Assembly (NCBI RefSeq): GCF_020382885.2
Contig: NC_058499.1
Location: 14,307,872 to 14,371,871 of the forward strand
Source: Scatophagus argus
Taxonomy: Eukaryota > Chordata > Actinopteri > Scatophagidae
Length of the DNA: 64,000 nt
Direction of reading: 5' to 3'
The position numbers were made by a program, and so were the translations under genes. The notes beneath the pieces were generated by a model. The model was not told where the DNA came from. It saw only the letters and a list, made by a program, of their open reading frames with translations, and did no database searches. Below are positions 13,332 to 24,321 of this stretch, one piece after another; within the stretch, counting starts at the first letter, position 1, and the number at the start of each line of letters is the position of its first letter.

Positions 13332-15031
13332 CTAAATGAACTGGTAGGATAGTGTCTGTGTGTGTGTGCTAGCTGCCTCAGTGTCTGAACATTTAAATAT
13401 GAGGTTCTTACTTGTGGAAGGTCCATTTAAGACTTCTTCTGCTTCTGCAGCATCTCAGGAGCCAAAGGAAAAACAAGTTTATCACAGACGGTCTCCTCTA
13501 TGACTTTTGTATTGAATTTTGCAATTCACGTGTAAGTGTACTACTTGATAATAAATTGCCCATATTCCCAAAACTCTTCATGTAAGTATAGAGTGTAAGC
13601 TACTTCAGTAAATTAAAGAAAATGGGAAAAACTTGGAAGTAGGCTCTAAATACCTCTTTTCAGCCTCCTCCTGGCAAGTTTGATTTGATCTTGAAGTATC
13701 TGAACCCAGTCTCGAGGCCCGGGCAGTTTCTCTATTCTGTGTTCAGTGCAGTATTTCTCTGTGAACACTGGACACAGTTCACACAGCTAGATTAATGTTT
13801 CCTCTGTGTCATTACTGCTTTATCCTGGCACAAAGAGACACATTAAATCCATACCTTTAATGGCACCCACAATGTTCTGGTCCAAGCCTTTACGGTTGTC
13901 ATTGAGCCCTCTCTTCCTTTTACCGTTTGGCAAGGAGTTAGCCAGGGTTGCATCATCAAAGAAGGCACACACCTGAACACATAGTAAAACACTGCTGAGC
14001 CTTGAGTGAACATAACTTATTGTTGTAGTGAAACATTAGAGGTTTGTGTTTTTAATAAAATTCAACAACTTTGACTGCAAAGTTAATCACAGCCAACCAC
14101 TGAAGAACTGATGAATTAGCTCTTAAAAACATATGGATGCACACCAGTTTCCTGAACAGCAGGCTGCCAGAGCGTGTATAGTTGACCAAAATGGAGTCCA
14201 GCTGAGCCTTTGAGATAAACACGTCATAATCCTCTGCAAGACGCACCTCAGACTGGAAAAAGAATCAAATAACTCCAGTTTTTAGAAGGAAAAGGAGACA
14301 ACACAAACTGCTCTTCAGAATTCATTGTCATGAGTTTCACCTTAAGTCAGTAACTCAATGAAATCAAGCACGATGACAATCATGCAAAACATAATATCTT
14401 ATACTTTATCAGAATTATGATTTGAGATCAGGGTTCAGGACCTGCTTTGAAACAAAGTATTTCATTTGGCAACAACTTTTACATACAATAAGATAGCATT
14501 ATTTAGTTGTATGAATTCAACACATATATTTCCACTTACACTTCTTTGATTTTCCAGATCCTTTTCAGGGTGAGTTAGAATAGAAAAATCAAATTTCTTC
14601 TCAGTGTAAATATGCACATTTAAAAACACATATGTGAACATGTACATTACCTCCAACAACTGAGGTTCTCGTAGTTGGGTCAGGAGAGGATTGTGTGCGC
14701 TGTTAACGGTTACTGGATTGTTGTGAGGTGGCAGCACGGACACCCCAGAGGAGACGGAATCACTGTTGGGTGCAGATGAGTCTTGCTCCTTGTCATATTC
14801 TTCCCTCTTTCTAGATTCTTCTGGTGCAGCTTTAAGTGGAGATTCCTCCAGAGGTGCCAGAGCTGCTCTTCTACTGCTAGCCACAGTGAGTGGTGCCACT
14901 TTATAGATTGGTCTCCTCCTGCGGGGCCTACAGTGAGTAGTGGGGCTTGGACCAAGACGAGGTTGGCATGGTGATGCAGCATGTTCCCGTCTTTCCAAAG
15001 ATGCTAAAAAAGCGACAGTAATACAGTATAT

Positions 15032-15072
<41 letters not shown>

Positions 15073-16705
15073 TTCTCACAGTGTGAGAGTGTTTGTGTTC
15101 ATCCACTGACCTTTTTGAGTCTGCATCAGCCTCCTCATGGCACGCATTTCCTGCAAAATAGCCTGCAAGGTGCCCTTACAGTTACACATACAGCACGGGG
15201 TTTCTGGCACAGCAGGAGGGACTGCATCTGCTGGCAAGCCAGTGGTGTGTTGTTAGCAATTGTCTATACACAAACAGGCATATATACACAGGTGCGGTGA
15301 GCTTTCTTGCCACGTCTGACAACAAAGTGATTATATGTGTGCACGAGTGTCTTGTGTGGATAAATTTACCAATGCATTATGCACAAATACCTTGGTATGG
15401 TGTTTGTCTCTCAGCAACAAAATGCTCGTCTTCAGCACTGGACACTATCTCCATTCTATTCTATCAGAATCCTATTTTAGGAAACTAAAGTTGCATGTGA
15501 TGGTTTTTCTCCTCTTCAAACATGCTTTGGTACCCTACCGTTAGCTGCATTCACTTTGATCAGATCCTTGGCATTGCTGAGGATCCTTATGGCTTTGGAG
15601 CGGGTGCTGTACTGGCCACAGCCTGTGCCTTTGGGGATGGGGGTGGATATGGATGATGGTGAAGGCCCTGGATCCTCTGCAGAGTTCCAGCTGTTGCTCT
15701 GGTGGTCCTCTGACACAACAGATAATGGTGCAGGCTCATGTACCCAGGTCAGATGCCTATCCGCGGGCTCCTTTGTTAAGCTGTCCTGCTCTGTTCCCAC
15801 ACGCTGATATACCCTGCTAGTCTTATCACTCAGAAGCCTCATCATTCCTGTGATTTGCCTCTTGATCTCCATGCCGTCATCCCCAACCCAAACTATGTTG
15901 AGAGAGGAAGGTGTTGGTACAGTTAGTGAGAATTGCCATCATATATCACCGAAATGAATCCTTGCAATGGCACATACCGTCAGGTACAGCAGCATCCTTA
16001 GGCTCTCCGTTGGAATCTTTGCAGCTGGAGTTCATCATATATGAAGAGTCAGAATCTGCAAGAAAAAGAGCAAAATTTTGTTATGAAATAGTTACAATAT
16101 TGCTGTGATGACATCCAATCTTAATGTGATAATTAGTTACAAAATGCTATTGTAGCCTCATGCATTTAAAGAAGCTTGTGCAGGCTGTGACAGGGACTGT
16201 GATGTCAACTAAAGCAGAACCCCCACCTCCGACAGACACACACACACGCCACCAGCCCATGCACAAACCACCACCTGTAGGTGATATGAAGTAGTGTAGT
16301 GAAGAGAGGTGGCCTAGACTAGAGCGTTTAGCTTCAGAAAAAAGTGATCAGTTCAAGCTGCATGTTAAATGTTCAGCTTGCGCATCATATTTTCAGATTT
16401 TATACTATTCGTTTACTTAATTCATTCTTGAATCTATGTGGACAATGATTTCCAGGAAGGTTTTTGTTTAACACTGGAATCATTTGAGTAAGCTGTGGGT
16501 TAAAACCGAGGCTCAGACTATGGGCATTGTCATGGCCATCGCTTTTGTTTACAGAGTCGTCTCTGCTGGCATACAGCGCCAGACAAACACCCAGACACAG
16601 ACGCGCGTCTTGCAAGGTCTTGCATTTATTCAGCAGCCTACCTTCATCCGTGACCAGTTTAAAGCTCTGTGACTTCCTTCTCCTCTTCCTTTCCCCAAAC
16701 TCCAT
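13332..16705 (-). CDS. bend7: BEN domain-containing protein 7 (Bend7)
   Basis: Putative nuclear protein with a C-terminal BEN domain, a DNA/protein-binding fold linked to transcriptional repression. Minus-strand exons: 16705-16642 (ATG), 16055-15978, 15892-15539, 15230-15111, 15003-14651, 14252-14145, 13972-13855, 13767-13654, and a last exon from 13453 (or 13444) to the TAG at 13334-13332. All phases fit, giving about 476 aa. Family-defining stretches: N-terminal MEFGERKRRRKSQSFKLV, MEIKRQITGMMRLL with RVYQRVG, a Cys-rich CCMCNC followed by a helix LQAILQEMRAMRRLM, and the BEN domain (about residues 325-432) with QLDSILVNYTRSGSLLFRKL, NGKRKRGLNDNRKGLDQN and KLPGPRDWVQILQDQIKLARR. The middle exon (15003-14651) is proline- and charge-rich and probably disordered. 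The very C-terminus is uncertain: two acceptors are possible, and a GTAAG donor just after the ST codons could lead to another exon. Divergent from prpf18. Confidence 0.92.
15034..15069. repeat. (CT)n microsatellite in bend7 intron
   Basis: An uninterrupted run of about 18 TC units sits between bend7 exons 4 and 5. Read on the minus (gene) strand it is a GA tract, so it is not the pyrimidine tract of an acceptor. Confidence 0.95.
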
Positions 16706-18032
16706 CTTCAGAGGGAATATAGTCTACAGTAAGTCGTGCAGTCGAAAATCGCTCCTCAGAAAGACGAAATCAGTGACTAGGATCCACTCAGCGGAATCAC
16801 TGTCCGTCTGCCTTATTAATCAGTTAAATTTCTCCTCAGGCTGCGCTACACGTTCTGTCATCGGCAGATTTCCACGGCGTTACGCTTAACATTGACTTGG
16901 TAAATGCTATGCATGATCTATTCCCGCTTCCAGCATGCTGCTGGTTCTTCCCTCCCGCCATGTAAATAAATTAATGACTTTAATATTAAAAATTCGTCAC
17001 ATATCCCTTTGCGCCACCTGATGGTATGTTCTCATCTAAAAGGTCGACTCAGTCATTTGCCACTGTAGCTTCCAGACAATGGACTGGGATTTGAACAAAA
17101 GCAGCAATGAGCAACTTTTCTGGATTCTTGTGATTTATTAACATGTTACCGTTATCAATGTTTTTAGTAATGTTGGAGGCTCTCGTTGATGAGTGGGTTG
17201 TTCGTTTGTCTTTCTAATGTTAGGCTGCATTTATTAGAACAAAAATATTTCCTTAAAGATGTCCTGGGTATCCATATCTATTCTCTGATGTAGTGCATCG
17301 AAGGATGAATTTTCCCTCCCTCCAGTCATGACCTCGCTTCAGGCAACTGTATAAAATTTGAGTAACTGGCAGGAAATAGGAGGCATTATTAAGTCACTTA
17401 TGACATGTGCAGGTCAGTTAAGTTAGTGTCACTTGTTCCGTCACTTCCTTAATTGTCAGAGAGGTTTATAAGGACGGGGCCCTTATAAACCCATCCCGAT
17501 ACAATTTGTACCATTGCAAACAGTCACCTGCCAATCCTAAAACCTGCCAGTGTGCAAATGTCTTTATTATTCCATCGAAAAAAGTGGTGCATCAGCTGTC
17601 TGCTTCGAGTTTATATTTTAGAAAGTGCAGCAAAATTTTGAAATCGGTTTCATGTAATATTTGCAGTTAGGGGGAGTATCATTCAGTAACTACACACATT
17701 TGACTAAAGAACATAAAGCAACTATTTTGTTGTTTTTTATGCCCAAAGAAGTTGTTCATCTAGAATTTTTAAGCTTTGATGTTGGTATGCTAAACTCTCT
17801 ATGAAAGTAAGAATTAAATGGTCAGTTAAACCAAATCACATCTTATTTTTACATTTTTATTTTGAAACACCATCAACAACACAACGTAAAGCGTTCAGGA
17901 CTCTTATACTGAAAGTCAGTGGTCGGGTTCTCAGGTTCACTTCCGGTTTAAGCATCTAGCTGGTAGCAACTGATCGACGTGTGAGGTTATTTGTTGAAAT
18001 AAACGAATAACAACCACAATTACTTTCCAGAA
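16706..18032. promoter_or_regulatory. Divergent spacer between bend7 and prpf18
   Basis: The bend7 ATG (minus) and the prpf18 ATG (plus) are 1.33 kb apart, so both promoters must lie here unless upstream non-coding exons exist. A perfect 11-bp inverted repeat at 17463-17473/17481-17491 places a TATAAGG on each strand. A CTCF-like motif (GCGCCACCTGATGG) lies at 17011-17024. No coding exon was seen. Confidence 0.5.
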
Positions 18033-21000
18033 ATGGATATACTGAAGGCTGAGATCGCAAGGAAAAGGAAACTTCTGGAAGAAAAACAGCTTGTTGACGT
18101 GAGTAGATTTTGACGTTGTGTGTTTTTGGTTAGCTTGGTTAGTTTGCTGTAATGTTGGCCAGTTCAGTCAACGCTGTCTTTCCAGAATTGTCGATGTTTT
18201 CACATGTAGGTCGGTGCATTGATGTAGTGTTGGACTCCACGTACAGAACAAATTGACGTTAGTATCGTAGACATAGTTTGCTCGATGGTAATTGTTTAGG
18301 TAACAGTAGCAGTTTATTTAAACTAAAGTAGCTAGCAGTTACGTAATGTATCGCTAACTATTAACACTTGCAAATTCATGTTCATATTAGGATGGGTTAA
18401 ACTAGAAAACTATCAGATGGGCTGATATTCACTCTGGTATTCTGCTTAAACTCAAGCCAGAATTATTTTGCCTTTTTCAAGTATAAAACAAGTCAAATGT
18501 CTTTCTTTCCAGGATTCAAAGAAATTCTTCAAAAGGGCCGATCTTGCACGAAAAGAACAAGAAGATTACTTCAAAAGATGTGGATATAAGGTTGATCTCA
18601 AGATCTCAGCACTCTTAAATTTTCACTCTCACCCACAACACATCTAAATCACTGTCTTTCTTCAGTTTAGTCTCTCATGATTGGTTTGACAGGTTTATAC
18701 TGTATTTAAACCTTTTGCCAGGAAACACAATGAAGGTAAAGGCTCAGGCGTACATTAGTGTTTGCATCTGTGTTTACTGTGCTGTTTTTCCCCAACCTGC
18801 CTCTGCTGCCTGCATCTGTAGGTTCAGAGAGAGACACCTGAGACTCAGGTATGGGATTGCACAGTGAAAGTAGCTGACAGGATGCATGATAAAAGGACAA
18901 AACACACTGTGTCCCAAAAGGCTTCCACTTCCTTGGTACCCTTTATGAAAGTTTTCTCCGTAAAGCCAGTGTGAATAAAAGCAGAAAAAAAACATGGTGG
19001 AGATATCTTTACTTTCCTGTTTTGGTTGTTGCTTTGGCATTCCTCCTAAGTTTTGAAAATTGCTTAATTTTAATGGCTATGTTTTTGAGATTAGCAATTT
19101 GCTTGAATAAAATAAACAAAGTGATAATATACACTGATTGGTGTAGGTATAAAGGAATTCTGTAAACTTTATTTTTCACAGTTGTACTTATGGCAGCTAT
19201 TTAGGTGAGATGATAAAGGCTTTGAGAGTCTAGAAAAACTTGGTTTTGGTGCCTTAAAAGTACTTGAAAAGTGCTTGAATAATAATTGATAATTTAGTTT
19301 ATTGCACAGAATTTTGAAAAGACACGGATTTCATTCTACAAGCAATTGCTGTCAGAGTGTCTAACAAATTAAAACCATTTGAAAATATGAATTGTTGTTT
19401 TACCTGCATTATATGAATTTGCTTTTTAGAAGCATCTGGTGCTTCTTATACTCCACCATTGTTAATATTTTTGCTTTTAACAATTTATTTATGTGTGCAG
19501 TAAACACAATGGCAACTGGACTACATGGTGAACCAGTTAGGTGCTGCAAAATATTTACAAACTCAGCAATCACTTGTCAGAAAGCAGGGGAGCAAGGAAA
19601 GGAATCCACCAAGCCAAAGTGGGACACAGACATGGTCTGGATTTTAGCATGGGATAATGAACTAAAAAAAATAATAAGAATTATATTATTTTGAACATGC
19701 TCTGTGACTGCAGTTTTACCATTTAGACCAACTATGAGTGTTAGTGTTACTAGTTTGCATTGCCTTGTAACAGTTGCTCTATTGGAAACCGCGTCTATGT
19801 TCTACTTTGTGCAAGGCTTAAAATCTCAAACATATCAAGATCTTTGCATACATGCAGTATATTGTGTTTATCTGAGCAAGGGCCGTTGTTTGTTTTGGAA
19901 AGCTTTTTGCAATCAGTTTATTTTTGCTGTTTTAGATTGTGCTCTTTAAGCCACAATCTGTGCCAGGATGCATGTGCCTATGAAAGCATGATAGCATATT
20001 TTGAGTTTGAGTTATTTGTTTTGCCTGTCATTAGGCTTGAGGTGGTGCAGCCAGCTTTCAAATTCCACTAAATGAAAGTTATGAGTTTAATGTAATATTC
20101 AGTGTGCTTGCTATATATGGTGAGTTATTCTCTGACTTGACTGTATTTAACTTATTTGGTGACTTAGGGATGTGTATGCGTGCAGTTCAGTGTATCATAG
20201 TGCCACATGTTCTGTTCAAACTTGGTGTATCGTCTCATGAAGACATTGCAGATGCTTTTCATACATCTCAGTTGTAAATTCAGGACTTTCATATGACATA
20301 TTTCTTTTTCCTCCGCATTTCCCTGAAGATTGATAAAGAAGAAGATGATGAGCCATCCACCTCAGCTAACCCAGTGTTAGAACTGGAACTGACAGAAGAG
20401 AAGCTGCCAATGACACTGTCACGACAGGAAGTGAGTCAATGTAAAATATTAACACGCCCTTCACAGTAATTTTTCTTTCCTGTACTACAAATTAAATGTG
20501 TCTTTTTGCACTGCTGTGTTTATGTAGGTAATAAGACGGCTTAGAGAACGTGGGGAACCAATCCGACTGTTTGGAGAGTCTGACTACGATGCCTTCCAAA
20601 GACTCAGGAAGATTGAGATTCTGGCCCCGGAAGTAAACAAGGTAGGACTGCGTGTGTCTCAGAGGGGACACATCACCCAGTAAAGCTGTGCTGAATCAAG
20701 TCCATCCTATCTAAGAAACAAAAAAAAAGAAAAATCCCCACAGCAGCCTCCATATTGAGAAATGCTTGTCACTGCCATTTTCATGTGTGGCCTGCAGTGC
20801 ATATGTAGTTACCAGTTATTCACATGTTCCTGAGTGAATAAAGATGGATGTGGTTGTTTCTATGCCTCAGCACCGGCAATAGCGTTGCCAGAATCATTAT
20901 GTTTTCAGGTTCTGTGTCCATCTGTCCATCCATCTGTCCTGCCTATTCTTGAGAATTTAATAATTCATTCGTATTCATAATTATGACAAAATTTCACAAA

Positions 21001-23652
21001 ATTTTCATACAACTGTACAATGAGATTGTGACTATATGTCACACTTGGTGGGATACTGGATTGGTGACAGTAATCTCGGGTGTCCATCTTGAAACTGTGC
21101 TGCACTCACCGTTTTTGATGATACTGAACTGCAGGGTTCATTGCACCATATGTTGAAGCTCTCTGTTGGTCAGTAGTTAATACGGAGGCTGGATGCACAT
21201 GCATGGAGGTGTACATCTGCAAGGTGGTAATTCTACTTTTTATGTGGTTCTTCAAAGCACATTATGTTGACTTGCTCTGTTTATGCTGCTTCTGTGTCAA
21301 GGGGTTGAGGAATGACCTGAAAGCAGCCATGGACAAGATTGACCAACAGTATCTGAACGAGATTGTTGGAGGAACAGAGTCGGGAGAATTGGACACACAG
21401 CACGACCTGAAAGTGCATGAAGAAAACACAACTATAGAAGAACTGGAGGTACGTTGCATAGCTACAGGCTTTATTGTATATTGTTTTAAGATTCTCAGGA
21501 ATCACAAACTGAAACATTTCTTATCAGTTGTACCTTTGATTATGTTAAATATTCTTGTCATCTTTTGTGAGTTGTAATCATGATTTACTTTGTTTCTCAT
21601 GACTTAAACTCTCCTTTAGGCTCTTGGTAAAACCTTGGGCACAGGAGATGATGATGGAGACCAGGACGTTATTCACAAGGTTTTGAGGGTAAGGGAAGAC
21701 GTTAATGCTCTGCCTTAGATCTAGAGGGAGCTGTTGGATTAAAAATGTTTACACCACTACTATTCATGTTGTTGTTCTTCATTCATTTACAGTATGGCTT
21801 TGCAATGTCAGTAAATAGATGAATCGTTGGTCATCCAATGTCTGTCACTATTACATTTTATAGTAATATTTTGTTAACAACTGTATATTTTTTTGTTGTT
21901 GTTGTATTCTAGTTTCTTCTTGGCGTTTGGGCTAAAGATCTAAACAGCCGAGAAGACCACGTGAAGCGAGGTGTTCAGGGAAAGTTGGCCAGTGCAACCC
22001 ACTCACAGACTGAGTCTTACCTCAAACCTCTCTTCAGGAAGCTCAAAAAGAAGGTACTATTTGAGGAGACAGTAAAATAAGCTGCAAGGATGTTGTATAT
22101 AGGGTGTTGATATATTATCATTTCTAATAATTAATAATTCTCTAATTTCTCTGTCATCTCTTCCAGAGTTTACCAGCTGACATTAAAGAGTCAATCACAG
22201 ACATCATTAAATTCATGTTGGAGAGAGAATATGTCAAGGTACTGTATATCACCATCTGTTTAGCAGTGTTTTTTTTTTACCATGCGAGGGCCTTAATTAA
22301 GTTACGGATTTTTCAACTTTATTCATTGTCCAGGCAAATGATGCCTATTTGCAGATGGCCATTGGTAATGCTCCATGGCCTATCGGTGTGACAATGGTGG
22401 GTATCCACGCCCGTACTGGGCGAGAGAAGATCTTCTCCAAGCATGTGGCCCACGTTCTCAACGATGAGACACAGAGAAAATACATCCAGGTGAGATTGTG
22501 AGGTGACTGCTCACAGATACTGTTTAGGTTGGGATTTGTCTCTTGGACATTGACCCTAAACATCAAACACCAGTTAGTAATGCCTGCAAGATCATCACTC
22601 TGACACCCTTATCATTTTGGTTTAAACTCATGACAGGTTGGACTCTGTGTGCCTGGATTTCTCAGATTTTTTTTTTTTTTTCAAGTAATTAAAGATGCAT
22701 ATTGACGTTTCATAGACTGTAGACATGTAACATAATCGTATGACTTTTATTCATGAGGAACATTTCCTAGGCTGAAATCTGAAACCACAGTAGATATTTG
22801 GTACGTAGGATGTTGTTATACATTTAACTGCACATGAATATAGATATAACTCCTGAAACAGTCCTCATGACATATAATCATGCATGTAAGCAAAAATGTT
22901 GAGAGGTCTTTAAAAAAATAACGTCTCAAAAAAACAGTTAAATGCACTATATAGACAAAGGTATCCAGACACACCTCTATATGGGGCTGTTCTTCAGGGG
23001 TTGGGCTCGGTCCTTTACTTCCAGTGAAGGGAAATCTTAAAGCTTCAGCATACCAAGACATTTTGCACAATGCTATGCTTCCAACTTTGTGGCACAGTTT
23101 GGGGAAGGCCCTTTTCTATTCCAGCATGACTGTGTCCCAGTGCACAAAGCAAAGTCCATAAAGACATGGTTGGATGAGTTTGGTGACTTGACTGACTGGC
23201 CCACACAGAGTCCTGACCTCAACCCCATCAAACACCTTTGGGATGAACTGGAACTGAGATTGTGTGTCAGGCCTGTTCTTCCAACATTGGTGTCTGACCT
23301 TACAAATGCTCTACTGCATGAATGGGCAAAATTCACACAGAAACACTCCAAAATCTTGTGGAAAGCCTTCCCAGAAGAGTGGAAGCTGTATTTAGAATGC
23401 AGTGTCATTAAAGTCCCTATTGGTGTAATGTCAGGTGCCCCACAATACTTTGGTCTGTATAGTGTATTTTGCTGGGTAGTTTGAAATGAGTGCTACAGGT
23501 GGATTATAATTTATTATTTTACAATTTCACTGCCCACATAACTTCCTTGCCTTTATTTTCTCCTTCTACAGGGACTGAAGAGGCTAATGACTATCTGCCA
23601 GAAACACTTTCCAACTGATCCATCAAAGTGTGTGGAGTACAACGCTCTTTAA
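18033..23652 (+). CDS. prpf18: Pre-mRNA splicing factor 18 (Prpf18), complete
   Basis: Spliceosomal protein of the second catalytic step, associated with the U4/U6.U5 tri-snRNP, nuclear. Ten coding exons: 18033-18098, 18513-18590, 20329-20430, 20528-20641, 21302-21448, 21620-21688, 21913-22053, 22167-22238, 22334-22489, 23572-23652 (TAA). Every junction falls between codons, so all are phase 0, and the sum is 1026 nt, giving 341 aa against 342 in mammals. The N-terminus ([20 protein letters not shown]) is the conserved Lys-rich helix. A splicing-factor motif shared with Prp4 ([20 protein letters not shown]) lies near residues 78-97. The helical Prp18 domain (about 190-335) includes [30 protein letters not shown] and the loop [21 protein letters not shown], the most conserved segment of the family. 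The last intron (22490-23571) carries a Tc1-like remnant. No frameshift or missing exon was seen. Confidence 0.97.
20870..21160. repeat. Probable fish interspersed repeat in prpf18 intron 4
   Basis: The phrase attatgttttcaggttctgt, then tccatctgtccatccatctg, and later a stretch about low-complexity TTTCACAAAATTTTCATAC resemble a dispersed teleost repeat. The family is not assigned and the edges are approximate. Confidence 0.4.
22945..23464 (+). mobile_element. Tc1/mariner-like element, internally deleted (non-autonomous)
   Basis: About 520 bp bounded by inverted ends: 22945-22964 (cactatatagacaaaggtat) and 23445-23464 match at 17 of 20 positions as inverted repeats. Inside, a plus-strand frame (23089-23484) encodes only the C-terminal half of a Tc1-type transposase: [12 protein letters not shown], then [19 protein letters not shown]. 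The second acidic residue of the DDE triad (QHD) is present. The third, normally Glu in NPIEHLW, is Lys here. The N-terminal DNA-binding part and first Asp are absent, so it cannot make active transposase. A clear TA duplication is not preserved. It is intronic and in the same direction as prpf18. Confidence 0.88.
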
Positions 23653-24321
23653 CTTGTAACTTTAGCTTAACTTGCGTCAAGGCTGTCAGGTCCAATGTAT
23701 CACAGTCCATCGTGGATTCTGGCATGACTGAAGTGCGATTGTGGCAGAAATTTTTCAGAATGTTGTCCATCAGTTGCCTTCAAGTCCATTCACTTTTTGG
23801 GGAATAACTGTTAAAAAATACATAATTTCAAAGATTTTGAGAGAGTAAGACCTGTTGTATTCGGGAAACCAGTGCACCTGCCATGTTATTTATAGCCACA
23901 AGTCTTCAGTTCTTCTCGGGAACATGTTTGTTTATGTACTACTGTCGTCCTGTTATTATTTCCTTGCGTAAGTTTTTTGTGAAGATTTATTTACATGATG
24001 TGGCAAGCAAACAGCATTTTCCAGTGAATATCTAGTGGTGTAAGTTTTATTACATCTGAGATATTACAGATATTTTTACTTTTCTGTTAAGAATAAATGC
24101 AGATTCAGTTCAGTTTGGATGTAATCATATTTTCATCAGATAACTAAACCAATCAGTGTGTCCCTGTACTCTCTTAATAAGGAAATAAAGTGATTGTTTT
24201 GTTTTTTAACACACCAGCTTTTGTGATTATTAAAAAAATGTATTTTCCTTTTTCAAGATAAGGTTGCTCTCTTCTCATTTCAACATTCCAGGTTGAGTGG
24301 GACTTTTTTAATTGTAATAAA
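23653..24321 (+). terminator. prpf18 3' UTR with several polyadenylation signals
   Basis: AATAAA occurs at 24092-24097, 24184-24189 and 24316-24321 downstream of the stop. The middle one is followed by a T/G-rich run (gattgttttgttttttaac), the usual downstream element, and is the best candidate. Confidence 0.55.

Noticed and set aside
23089..23484. A functional transposase gene
   Set aside because: Only the C-terminal half is present and the last catalytic Glu is Lys.
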